Below, one piece after another: positions 1 through 6,746 of a DNA stretch of 8,644 nucleotides (positions within the stretch are counted from its first letter, which is position 1; every line of letters begins with the position of its first letter). Under the pieces are notes generated by a model that was not told the origin of the DNA, ran no database searches, and worked only from the letters and a program-made list of their open reading frames with translations. Origin of the DNA: Flavobacteriaceae bacterium (GTDB taxonomy: Bacteria > Bacteroidota > Bacteroidia > Flavobacteriales > Flavobacteriaceae); NCBI GenBank assembly GCA_030613745.1, contig JAUWLK010000109.1:1-8644 (forward strand), read 5' to 3'. A program made the position numbers and the translations under genes.

Positions 1-253
1 CAACAGCAAAAGCAATATGATGCATTCCTGGTCCTTTTTTCTCAACGAATTTCCCTATAGGTCCTTCAGGTGAAGTGCTTTCTAAAAGTTCAATTTTTGT
101 GTAACCAACAATAAAAAACGCAGTTTTAACTTTTTGGTCAACTACTTCTTCAAAAAAATAACATTTCAATCCTAAAACATTTTCGTAATATTTGATAGAT
201 TCATCTAGATTGTCTACTGCAATTCCAATGTGTTCAATGTGTGTTATCTTCAT
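1..253 (-). CDS. mce: Methylmalonyl-CoA epimerase, partial (C-terminus beyond left edge)
   Basis: The minus-strand frame opens with ATG at 251-253 and stays open for 84 codons to the window edge. It begins MKITHIEHIGIAVDNLDESI and contains KIELLE (residues 53-58) and GPGMHHIAFAV (74-84). This is the vicinal-oxygen-chelate (glyoxalase-like) fold of methylmalonyl-CoA epimerase, which interconverts (2R)- and (2S)-methylmalonyl-CoA in the cytosol for the mutase step of propionate/succinyl-CoA metabolism. By comparison with known family members, H8 and H79 match two of the metal-binding residues; the final glutamate ligand would lie in the missing part. The family is usually about 130-140 residues, so roughly 50 are missing. 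There is no signal peptide. A TAATTTTG box at 281-288 on the minus strand would give a leader of about 20 bases, which supports this start. The identification is strong from sequence similarity recalled by eye; glyoxalase relatives are the alternative. Confidence 0.9.
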   Translation of the reverse strand, partial: MKITHIEHIGIAVDNLDESIKYYENVLGLKCYFFEEVVDQKVKTAFFIVGYTKIELLESTSPEGPIGKFVEKKGPGMHHIAFAV

Positions 254-280
254 ATTTATATGTATTTTTAAAAGGAAGGA

Positions 281-288
281 CAAAATTA
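281..288 (-). promoter_or_regulatory. Probable -7 promoter box for the epimerase gene
   Basis: Read on the minus strand this is TAATTTTG, matching the Bacteroidota -7 consensus TAnnTTTG, and it ends 28 bases upstream of the epimerase ATG. No clear TTTG-type -33 box is visible. The place where one would lie overlaps the inverted repeat at 306-329. Confidence 0.4.
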
Positions 289-305
289 TTATGAATTTAA
301 TCTTA

Positions 306-329
306 ATAAGATGATATTAATCATCTTAT
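306..329. repeat. Perfect 10-bp inverted repeat, possible operator
   Basis: ATAAGATGAT (306-315), a 4-base spacer ATTA, then ATCATCTTAT (320-329) is a perfect inverted repeat. It lies between two divergent genes, where no transcription terminator is needed, and it covers the expected -33 region of the epimerase promoter. A dimeric repressor site is the natural reading. A cruciform or RNA hairpin with no role is possible given the AT-rich context. No regulator gene is in the window. Confidence 0.45.
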
Positions 330-330
330 G

Positions 331-362
331 TAACAAAAGTTATAATAATTAACAAAAATTAT
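331..362. repeat. Pair of 13-bp direct repeats TAACAAAA(G/A)TTAT
   Basis: TAACAAAAGTTAT at 331-343 and TAACAAAAATTAT at 350-362 match at 12 of 13 positions, 19 bases apart start to start. The first copy is itself a dyad (TAAC-N4-GTTA). Together with the palindrome just to the left this makes a repeat-dense 57-base block in the divergent intergenic region. It may be a regulator binding array, but low-complexity AT-rich DNA can produce such pairs by chance. Confidence 0.35.
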
Positions 363-478
363 TTGTATGAGTGACATTGTACTTTTTTTTGTATTGGTTT
401 AGCGATTATGTTATATGGAAAGAATAAAAGATTATTTCTCAATATTTATTCAGTAAGCATGTCAAATAGATTTTAAAA

Positions 479-512
479 TTGAATTAAAAAAAGCATTTTT
501 ACCCTATATTTG
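479..512 (+). promoter_or_regulatory. Probable promoter of the EEP gene
   Basis: TATATTTG at 505-512 fits the Bacteroidota -7 box TAnnTTTG exactly. TTG at 479-481 is a candidate -33 element, 23 bases upstream. Transcription would start near 519, leaving an A/T-rich leader of about 40 bases without a Shine-Dalgarno sequence, as usual in this phylum. Confidence 0.45.
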
Positions 513-557
513 TTTAGATTATAATCAAATTTCTTATAAACATTTAGTTAATAAATA

Positions 558-1373
558 ATGAATCCTTTGGCGATGAAGTCATTAATTATTTTTTTTGTTG
601 TAGTTCTGTTGAGTAGTTATTCTATATGCTCCCAGAAATTAGATAATAAAGGAAAAACAATAAAGATCCTTTCTTTTAATATTTTACACGGTACAACTAC
701 AAGAGGTGATTTTGATCTAGATGCAATTGCCAAAGTTATTATTGAGGCTGATCCTGATTTTATGGCCATATAGGAAGTAGATTATAAAACAAATAGAGCA
801 AAAAAGTATGATTTGGCAACTGAATTAGGGAGGAGAACTAAAATGGCTCCTATTTTTGGAAAAGCAATGAGTTTTGATGGTGGAGAATATGGAGAAGGAG
901 TTTTATCAAAATATACTTTTTTGGAAACCAGGAAAGTTAGTTTACCATATTCAACAGGTAATGAGACGAGAGCCGATTTAGAAGTAACCACAATTATAAA
1001 CTCAGGTGACACTATTTCGTTTATTGGTACACATTTAGATCATTTAAAGGATGAAATTGATTGAATTTCTCAAGCAAAATAAATCAATGAAGTTTTTGCA
1101 ACAAATAAATATCCAACTATACTTGCCGGAGATTTAAATGCAGTTCCCGGTAGTTTGATAATCCATATTTTTGAGGAATTGTGGGAGGTTTCTTATGATA
1201 AACACAATCCCAAACCTACATACCCTTCAGACAAGCCATCTATTAAAATTGATTATGTGATGCTATATCCTAAAAATAAGTGGAAAGTTATTTAAACGGA
1301 GATTATTCAGGATGCTATAGCTTCAGATCATTGTGCTTATCTGGTAACCATAATGCTATTAAATGATCAATAA
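558..1373 (+). pseudogene. Secreted endonuclease/exonuclease/phosphatase family protein, four in-frame stops
   Basis: One frame runs 271 codons from ATG 558 to TAA 1371-1373, interrupted by TAG 771-773, TGA 1062-1064, TAA 1080-1082 and TAA 1293-1295, with no frameshift. The ends and motifs match a complete EEP-superfamily phosphoesterase of the small secreted type: signal peptide (MKSLIIFFVVVLLSSYSICS, if starting at the second ATG, 573), SFNILHG, the metal-ligand Glu directly after the first stop (stop-EVD where the family has QEVD), GEGVLSKY, GTHLDH, GDLNAVPGS, KIDYVML and SDHCAYLVTI. Such enzymes cleave phosphodiesters or phosphoesters using a divalent metal; the substrate cannot be told. 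The pieces between stops would lack most of the active site, so the gene is read as inactivated. The good motif preservation and the promoter suggest recent loss. Readthrough or a sequencing problem are less likely alternatives. Confidence 0.85.
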
Positions 1374-1385
1374 TTGTTTAATAGA

Positions 1386-2645
1386 TTAATTTTGTAATTT
1401 CTCAGAACTTGCACTTCCTACACCGATAACCTGATCATACAGATCACCAAATTTTCTATAATACACAATTACAGTGTACTCATTTTCAGTTTGGTAATAT
1501 GAACCTTCAATTGTATGTGTATTTATTTGTGAATTTTCATCTACACTAACATAAGTGTAATTATAAAAACCTTGTTTTAATAATATCGTAGTTTCATAAA
1601 GATTGGTTTGTCTATTAAAATTCATTTTGTTATCATCAGTAATTTGCCAGTCATTAAAAGCGCCATAAACATAAATATTATTATTGTTGAGGTTCTCATT
1701 ATATTCTAAAGCAAAATGTACAAAAGAATAATCTCCTTCAAGTGAAATATCATCGGCATCAATAGTTCGTAGAACAAAATTTCCATTTACATCGGGGTAA
1801 AAAGAATAAGGTTTCTTTCCTCTAGCCTCATTATAATATAAATAGGTATTGAAAATGTTGCCCAATCTAGTTTTTGCAATATTGTTGGTAGCATTTCTTA
1901 TTTCTTTAGTGTCAAAATATAAAAATTCATTTCCTGCCCAAAAAGAAATCTCATCTACATAATTATATAATAACTGAGAACCTCTAATATATTTTGGTTT
2001 GATATTTTTAATTACCGAATTCCAATCATTATTTCGATAAATAGCTACCTTTATTTCTTCATTGGGGTTGTTGAGTAGTAAGTTTTGATTATTTATAATA
2101 AATTGCACATTGTGTTTTTCATTAATATAAGCTATATCCCTGCTTCTGTGGGCAGTAACACCAACATTAACTTTAGGTTGATAGACTATAAAACGTCGAT
2201 TAAAAATAATGTTATCATCTTCATCTAATATAGAAATTAAATAATTACCACTAATTTTTATTCTATTATTTTGATTGGGTATTTGTAATTGATAATGGGT
2301 GTAATATTGTAAAGTATTAAATGAATTTTCATAATTTCTAATTCTATCTTGAGCAAAACCACTCATATATTCTGTGGAAACAATATTTGAAACCTGCCAA
2401 TTGTAATCACAGTGCTCAATTTTATAGGAATAAATTTTTTCATCACCATCAGTATCATCAAATGTAAGTTCTATGGTTTCTCCTAAATGTATTATTGGAG
2501 CATAAGCATTAGGTTTTTTTGGTTTTAAAGTGATAGATTTAATATTTGAAGGAGGGTTGACAATATTTGAATTTTGCGACCAAAGGTTTAAAGCTGTAAA
2601 TATTGATATTAAAAATGATAAAGTAAAAAGTTTTAAACTAGCCAT
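1386..2645 (-). CDS. Type IX secretion system plug protein (formerly DUF5103)
   Basis: This 419-residue protein belongs to the family first called DUF5103, identified as the plug bound to the SprA translocon of the Bacteroidota type IX secretion system, where it closes the periplasmic side of the outer-membrane channel. A signal peptide (MASLKLFTLSFLISIFTALN, cleavage near LWSQ-NSN) leads into the N-terminal plug domain. Hallmarks are HCDYNW (about 78-83), SFNTLQYYTHY (108-118) and SGNYLISILD (132-141). The C-terminal half has an Ig-like, E-set type stretch with VYGAFNDW (about 326-333) and KQGFYNYTYV. The frame extends 22 codons further up to ATG 2711, but the -7 box at 2697-2704 lies within that extension and the signal peptide begins only at 2645, so 2645 is preferred. 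It converges on the EEP pseudogene (12 bases between stops) and diverges from nqrA. Length is normal for the family; no other T9SS gene is in view. Confidence 0.88.
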   Translation of the reverse strand: MASLKLFTLSFLISIFTALNLWSQNSNIVNPPSNIKSITLKPKKPNAYAPIIHLGETIELTFDDTDGDEKIYSYKIEHCDYNWQVSNIVSTEYMSGFAQDRIRNYENSFNTLQYYTHYQLQIPNQNNRIKISGNYLISILDEDDNIIFNRRFIVYQPKVNVGVTAHRSRDIAYINEKHNVQFIINNQNLLLNNPNEEIKVAIYRNNDWNSVIKNIKPKYIRGSQLLYNYVDEISFWAGNEFLYFDTKEIRNATNNIAKTRLGNIFNTYLYYNEARGKKPYSFYPDVNGNFVLRTIDADDISLEGDYSFVHFALEYNENLNNNNIYVYGAFNDWQITDDNKMNFNRQTNLYETTILLKQGFYNYTYVSVDENSQINTHTIEGSYYQTENEYTVIVYYRKFGDLYDQVIGVGSASSEKLQN

Positions 2646-2696
2646 ATTATTGATAATAAATCGTTTATAAAATCTAAATGTTGTATTTTTTTGTGC

Positions 2697-2704
2697 CAAA
2701 TATA
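2697..2704 (-). promoter_or_regulatory. Probable -7 box for the T9SS plug gene
   Basis: Minus-strand TATATTTG is an exact TAnnTTTG match, 51 bases upstream of the ATG at 2645. It lies inside the longer possible reading frame starting at 2711, and so decides for the shorter start. No convincing -33 element was found. Confidence 0.45.
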
Positions 2705-2762
2705 GCTCCAAATATTGTATAAATAAATGTTAAATATATGATAAACTATAAAATATTAATAT

Positions 2763-2770
2763 TAAATTTG
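2763..2770 (+). promoter_or_regulatory. Possible -7 box for the nqr operon
   Basis: TAAATTTG fits TAnnTTTG and would give an nqrA leader of about 90 bases. The -33 position carries no clear TTTG, so this is a tentative assignment. No better match was seen in the 222-base region between the plug and nqrA starts. Confidence 0.35.
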
Positions 2771-2824
2771 TTTTCTGTTAAAAAACATTTGATAATCCCT
2801 TTGTTTTATTAGTTGAAATTGAAT

Positions 2825-2864
2825 TTTAAAGCAAAAGGAAAGTATAAATTTAATTTAAAGCAAA
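2825..2864 (+). repeat. 11-bp direct repeat in the nqrA leader
   Basis: TTTAAAGCAAA occurs at 2825-2835 and again at 2854-2864, the second copy ending three bases before the nqrA ATG. The region is A/T-rich, as is normal for Bacteroidota leaders. The two copies may be a chance duplication or part of the translation-initiation region. No Shine-Dalgarno sequence is present. Confidence 0.35.
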
Positions 2865-2867
2865 TTT

Positions 2868-4217
2868 ATGTCAATAGACATTAAGATTAAAAAAGGCTTA
2901 AAAATTAAGCTTAAAGGAAGAGCGCAAAAAAAATTATCTTCAGTAAATCGCTCAAAAATATTTGCTCTAAACCCGCCATATTTTCATGGAATCTTACCTA
3001 AGATGGCTCTTAAAGTAGGAGATAAAGTTCAAGTAGGCGATACCGTTTTTTACTCAAAACAGCAAGAGCAAATTAAATTCACATCACCGGTAAGTGGTGA
3101 AATTAAAGAAATTGTTCGTGGTGCAAAACGTAAAATTTTATCGGTTATAATTGCAGCAGATAAAGAGGACTCATATAAAGATTTTGGTATAAAAATTCCA
3201 AATGACTTGTTGGCTCCGCAGGTTAAAGAAATACTTTTAGAAAGCGGTTGTTGGGCATTTATAAAACAACGACCTTATGATATTATAGCAAATCCTGATG
3301 ATACTCCTAAAGCTATTTTTATTTCAGCTTATGCAACAGCACCTTTAGCAGCTTCACATGAGTTTATTTTAGAAGGAAGAGAAAAAGAATTTCAAGTAGG
3401 AATAGATGCTTTATCTAAATTGACTCATGGAAAAGTGCATCTTTCTGTTGATGGAAATTCTTCTTCATTTTTAAATGATATTGAAGGAGTGAGGTTTCAC
3501 AAAGTAAATGGATTACATCCTGCTGGTAATGTGGGTGTACAAATTTCAAAAATTGATCCGATTAACGCAGGAGAAAGAGTATGGTTCATAAGTCCACAAA
3601 ATGTTGCAAGTATTGGTAGTCTGTTTTTGACAGGTAAGTATAATCCAACGAAAGTGATTGCATTAGTAGGCTCACAAGTTGAAAATCCACAATATTATAA
3701 AGTTCTTCAAGGAACATTAATTAGCGATTTTGTTGCAGGAAAATTAATTAAGACAAATAATAGAATTATTAACGGAGATGTTTTAGCAGGAACAATAGTG
3801 GATAATGAAGGAGCTATAGGTTTTTACGATGATGAAATTTCGGTTTTACCTGAAGGTGATCATTATAGTTTTTTTGGTTGGATGCCGTTTTTTGGAAATA
3901 ACAAATTTAGCATGTCTCGTACATTCTTTTCATTTTTAACACCAAATAAAGAATATAATTTGGATACCAATTTAAACGGTGAAGATCGTGCAATGGTTGT
4001 TACTGGTGAAATGGAAAAGGTAATGCCAATTGATATTTACCCTATGCAATTACTAAAAGCGACATTGATAGGTGATATTGAAAAAATGGAAAATTTAGGA
4101 ATTTACGAAGTAGCTCCTGAAGATTTTGCTTTAATTGATTTTGTAAGTTCTTCTAAAATTGAAGCTCAAGATATTATACGTCAAGGTTTAGATTTAATGA
4201 TTAAAGAAGTAGGTTAA
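2868..4217 (+). CDS. nqrA: Na+-translocating NADH:quinone reductase subunit A
   Basis: This 449-residue soluble subunit is the cytoplasmic component of Na+-NQR that associates with NqrB near the quinone site. The N-terminal region (about 5-97) shows the family pattern: IKKGLKIKLKG, then a biotinyl/lipoyl-like barrel with MALKVGDKVQVGDTVF and FTSPVSGEI, then RGAKRKILSVII (about 84-95). Further on are QRPYDIIANPDDTPKAIF (134-151) and GLHPAGNVGVQISKIDP (216-232), the NqrA counterpart of the RnfC-like region. There are no membrane segments or signal peptide, as expected. Length is normal for the family (about 445-450). It is the first gene of the operon: its TAA is followed directly by the nqrB ATG, which suggests coupled translation. 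NqrA separates this complex from the related Rnf complex, which has RnfC instead. The start is the ATG nearest to the conserved N-terminus. Confidence 0.96.
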   Translation: MSIDIKIKKGLKIKLKGRAQKKLSSVNRSKIFALNPPYFHGILPKMALKVGDKVQVGDTVFYSKQQEQIKFTSPVSGEIKEIVRGAKRKILSVIIAADKEDSYKDFGIKIPNDLLAPQVKEILLESGCWAFIKQRPYDIIANPDDTPKAIFISAYATAPLAASHEFILEGREKEFQVGIDALSKLTHGKVHLSVDGNSSSFLNDIEGVRFHKVNGLHPAGNVGVQISKIDPINAGERVWFISPQNVASIGSLFLTGKYNPTKVIALVGSQVENPQYYKVLQGTLISDFVAGKLIKTNNRIINGDVLAGTIVDNEGAIGFYDDEISVLPEGDHYSFFGWMPFFGNNKFSMSRTFFSFLTPNKEYNLDTNLNGEDRAMVVTGEMEKVMPIDIYPMQLLKATLIGDIEKMENLGIYEVAPEDFALIDFVSSSKIEAQDIIRQGLDLMIKEVG

Positions 4218-5360
4218 ATGGATTTTTTAAGAAAACAAATAGATAAAATTAAACCTCACTTTGAAAAAGGAGGTAAGTTTGAAAAATATGCTCCCGCTTT
4301 TGGCGGAATTGAAACATTTTTATATGTCCCTAATCATACTACTAAAACAGGTGCACATATCCGTGATGGTGTTGATTTGAAAAGAGTAATGATGATTGTG
4401 GTGTTAGCTTTATTGCCAGCACTCATATTTGGTACTTGGAATGTGGGTTACCAAAACTTAGGAGAAGGTCATAGTTTTTGGGAGTATTTTAGCTTTGGCG
4501 GAATTAGAATTTTACCAATGATTATCATTTCTTATGGAGTTGGTTTAGGAATTGAATTTGCATATGCAGTATTTAGAGGTCATTCAGTTAATGAAGGTTA
4601 TTTGGTAACAGGCTTATTAATTCCACTAATTATGCCTATTGATATGCCTTTATGGATGTTGACAATTTCAGTAGTATTTGCTGTAATTATTGGTAAAGAA
4701 GCATTTGGTGGAACCGGGATGAATATCTTAAATCCAGCCTTAGTAGCCCGTGCTTTTGCACTTTTTTCTTATGCTCCATTTATGTCGGGTAACACAGTTT
4801 GGGTTGCCGATTCTGTGGCCGATGGTGTTTCAGGAGAAACTCTCTTAGGAACATTAGGTGCTAATCAAATACCAAACACAAGTGTTTATGATATGTTTAT
4901 GGGATTCATGCCAGGTTCGGTAGGAGAAACTTCGGTTTTGATGATATTGATAGGTGCAGCATTTTTACTTTTTACAGGAATAGCGAGTTGGAGAATTATG
5001 ATTTCTTCAATAATAGGAGCATCTATAATGGGCTTTATTTTTAATCTAATAGGTAGTGAAACCAATGCCTTATTTAACTTTCCATGGTGGCAACACTTGT
5101 TAGTTGGAGGTTTTGCTTTTGGTATTGTATTTATGGCAACCGATCCGGTTACAGCAGCCCAAACAACAAAAGGAAAATGGATTTATGGATTTTTGATTGG
5201 TGTATTTGCTGTTTTGATTCGCGTAATAAATCCAACACTACCAGAAGGTATGATGATGGCAATTTTATTGATGAATGTGTTTGCTCCAACTATTGACCAT
5301 TATGTGATAGAAAGCAATATTAAAAAGAGAAAAAAACGTTTACTAAAAGTTAAAGCGTAA
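4218..5360 (+). CDS. nqrB: Na+-translocating NADH:quinone reductase subunit B
   Basis: This is a 380-residue polytopic membrane subunit carrying a covalent FMN and, in studied enzymes, riboflavin; it is a central part of the Na+ path and the quinone-reduction site. A cytoplasmic N-terminus (1-54) precedes about ten hydrophobic segments and a basic C-terminal tail (KKRKKRLLKVKA). The conserved block GKEAFGGTGMNILNPAL is at 159-175. The FMN-attachment motif is DGVSGET at 202-208, with T208 (codon 4839-4841) as the expected phosphoester-linked threonine. The usual motif is SGAT, so Glu at the third position is unusual. GIVFMATDPVTA (302-313) is also typical. Start ATG abuts the nqrA stop with no gap, and nqrC begins 5 bases after its stop. 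The flavin transferase ApbE needed to attach the FMN is not in the window and may lie downstream of nqrF. Confidence 0.96.
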   Translation: MDFLRKQIDKIKPHFEKGGKFEKYAPAFGGIETFLYVPNHTTKTGAHIRDGVDLKRVMMIVVLALLPALIFGTWNVGYQNLGEGHSFWEYFSFGGIRILPMIIISYGVGLGIEFAYAVFRGHSVNEGYLVTGLLIPLIMPIDMPLWMLTISVVFAVIIGKEAFGGTGMNILNPALVARAFALFSYAPFMSGNTVWVADSVADGVSGETLLGTLGANQIPNTSVYDMFMGFMPGSVGETSVLMILIGAAFLLFTGIASWRIMISSIIGASIMGFIFNLIGSETNALFNFPWWQHLLVGGFAFGIVFMATDPVTAAQTTKGKWIYGFLIGVFAVLIRVINPTLPEGMMMAILLMNVFAPTIDHYVIESNIKKRKKRLLKVKA

Positions 5361-5365
5361 TTATT

Positions 5366-6061
5366 ATGGATAGAAATAGTAATGCATATACATTCATTTT
5401 TGCAATTGTTATGATTGTTATAGTTGCAGCCGGATTGGCTTTTACTGCAACAACTTTAAAACCATTACAAGCAGAAAATGTAAGAAAGGAAAAAATGCAA
5501 AATATTTTATCAACAATTGGAGTAGATGTTACCAGAGATGAAGCATCTGTAAATTTTGATAAATTTATAAAACAACAAATGGCTTTGAAACCAGATGGAA
5601 CTACAAGTGATGATGTTGATGCATTTAAGTTAGATCTTAGTAAAGAACTTAAAAAATCACATGATCAACAACATTACCCTATTTATGTTGCAGATAAAGA
5701 TGGAAAGAAATATTATGTTATTCCATTATACGGTTCAGGATTATGGGATGCCCTTTGGGGATATATTGCTTTAGATACTGATAAAAATACAATTATAGGA
5801 GCATCATTTGACCATGCTGGTGAAACACCTGGTTTAGGAGCTGAAATAAATCAATCATGGTTTGAAGATCAATATATAGGTAAAACTATTTTTGATAAAA
5901 ATGGAGAGTTTGTTTCTGTAAAAGCGGTTAAAGGAGGTGCATCAGTTGGTGATATGCACGGTGTAGATGCCATATCCGGAGGTACAATTACTTCTGATGG
6001 TGTTTCTATGATGGTTGAAGAAAGATTAAAAAATTATATACCTTATTTAAAAAATAAATAG
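5366..6061 (+). CDS. nqrC: Na+-translocating NADH:quinone reductase subunit C
   Basis: This 231-residue subunit has one N-terminal membrane anchor (about 8-28) and a large FMN-binding domain on the outer (periplasmic) face. It passes electrons from the NqrD/E iron-sulfur site to NqrB. Typical elements are GSGLWDALWGYIALD (123-137), HAGETPGLGAEI (150-161) and the FMN-attachment motif DAISGGT at 201-207 followed by ITSDGV; T207 (codon 5984-5986) would carry FMN through a phosphoester bond made by ApbE. The motif reads SGGT where the proteobacterial enzyme has SGAT, a conservative change. It begins 5 bases after nqrB and ends 2 bases before nqrD. Length is slightly below the Vibrio protein, with no obvious gap in the conserved domain. 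It is distinguished from RnfG by the operon context. Confidence 0.95.
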   Translation: MDRNSNAYTFIFAIVMIVIVAAGLAFTATTLKPLQAENVRKEKMQNILSTIGVDVTRDEASVNFDKFIKQQMALKPDGTTSDDVDAFKLDLSKELKKSHDQQHYPIYVADKDGKKYYVIPLYGSGLWDALWGYIALDTDKNTIIGASFDHAGETPGLGAEINQSWFEDQYIGKTIFDKNGEFVSVKAVKGGASVGDMHGVDAISGGTITSDGVSMMVEERLKNYIPYLKNK

Positions 6062-6063
6062 TT

Positions 6064-6735
6064 ATGTCTGAAGAAAAAGAAGCTTTATTTTCAAAGAAGA
6101 ACAGGGCACTACTTACAGATCCTTTAAATGATGATAATCCAATTACAATACAAGTACTAGGTATATGTTCTGCATTAGCTATTACTGTTCAGTTAAAACC
6201 TGCAATAGTTATGGCAATAGCCGTGTTATTTGTAATGGTTTTTAGTAGTGTAATAGTATCGTTATTACGAAATTTAATTCCGAGCAGGATTAGAATTATA
6301 GTGCAATTATTAATTGTTGCTTCATTGGTGATTTTAGTGGATCAAGTATTAAAAGCTTATGCTTATGATGTAAGTAAAGAGTTATCTGTATTTGTTGGAT
6401 TAATTATTACAAACTGTATTATAATGGGAAGATTGGAGGCTTTTGCATTGGCAAATGGTCCTTGGAAATCATTTATAGATGCAGTAGGTAATGCAGCGGG
6501 ATATGGAATCATATTAATTATCGTAGCCTTTTTTAGAGAATTGTTGGGTTCAGGTAAATTAATGGGTTATGAAGTTTTAGGTCATAAAGCCAAAACTATA
6601 GCTGAATCTACCGGATTATATCATTTTGGATATGAAAATAATGGTTTTATGTTATTATCTCCAATGGCATTGATTACCGTTGGTATTTTAATATGGATAC
6701 AACGTTCGAAAAATAGAAAATTAATAGAAGCTTAA
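6064..6735 (+). CDS. nqrD: Na+-translocating NADH:quinone reductase subunit D
   Basis: This 223-residue membrane protein has about six transmembrane helices and pairs pseudo-symmetrically with NqrE. In solved structures the two subunits share an intramembrane 2Fe-2S cluster held by two cysteines from each. Here those cysteines are C35 (GICSALA) and C118 (TNCIIMGRLEAFALANGP), the only cysteines that fit the conserved half-helix positions. Other family features are FRELLGSGKL and the final SPMALITVGILIWIQR helix. The cytoplasmic N-terminus (MSEEKEALFSKKNRALLTDP) is a few residues longer than in Vibrio, consistent with the cysteines shifting by six. It starts 2 bases after the nqrC stop, and nqrE follows after 11 bases. 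The TNC-I-GR motif is shared with RnfE; gene order assigns it to Nqr. Confidence 0.95.
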   Translation: MSEEKEALFSKKNRALLTDPLNDDNPITIQVLGICSALAITVQLKPAIVMAIAVLFVMVFSSVIVSLLRNLIPSRIRIIVQLLIVASLVILVDQVLKAYAYDVSKELSVFVGLIITNCIIMGRLEAFALANGPWKSFIDAVGNAAGYGIILIIVAFFRELLGSGKLMGYEVLGHKAKTIAESTGLYHFGYENNGFMLLSPMALITVGILIWIQRSKNRKLIEA

Positions 6736-6746
6736 AATTATAGATC

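Larger units (their letters stand above)
254..557. other. Non-coding divergent intergenic region
   Basis: These 304 bases separate the minus-strand epimerase start from the plus-strand EEP gene start. No plausible protein frame was seen (the longest ATG frame noticed, at 366, has only 11 codons) and no tRNA-like fold was recognised. It contains the -7 boxes at 281-288 (minus) and 505-512 (plus), the inverted repeat at 306-329 and the direct repeats at 331-362. Nothing was recognised between about 363 and 478. Confidence 0.7.

Noticed and set aside
782..1012. Minus-strand open frame of 76 codons opposite the EEP gene
   Set aside because: It is antisense to conserved EEP motifs, resembles no family, and has no promoter or context; it is a shadow frame.
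813..1064. Separate 83-residue gene
   Set aside because: It is in frame with the EEP gene on both sides and is simply the stretch between its first and second internal stops.
558..1373. Genetic-code change (TAA/TAG as Gln, TGA as Arg) explaining the internal stops
   Set aside because: nqrA, nqrB, nqrC, nqrD, nqrE, the plug and four-helix-bundle genes all end at TAA or TAG next to the following gene or at the family's normal length, and contain ordinary CAA/CAG codons.
1360..1400. Bidirectional terminator between the convergent EEP and plug genes
   Set aside because: Only very short AT inverted repeats (TTAAT-AG-ATTAA, with a loop too small to form) are visible in the 12-base gap; not enough to call.
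2646..2711. Longer start for the T9SS plug protein at ATG 2711
   Set aside because: The extra 22 residues would precede a clear signal peptide, and the likely -7 promoter box lies inside the extension.
5084..5296. Plus-strand 70-codon frame inside nqrB
   Set aside because: It lies wholly within the well-supported nqrB frame, and its translation is a frame-shifted reading of conserved NqrB sequence.
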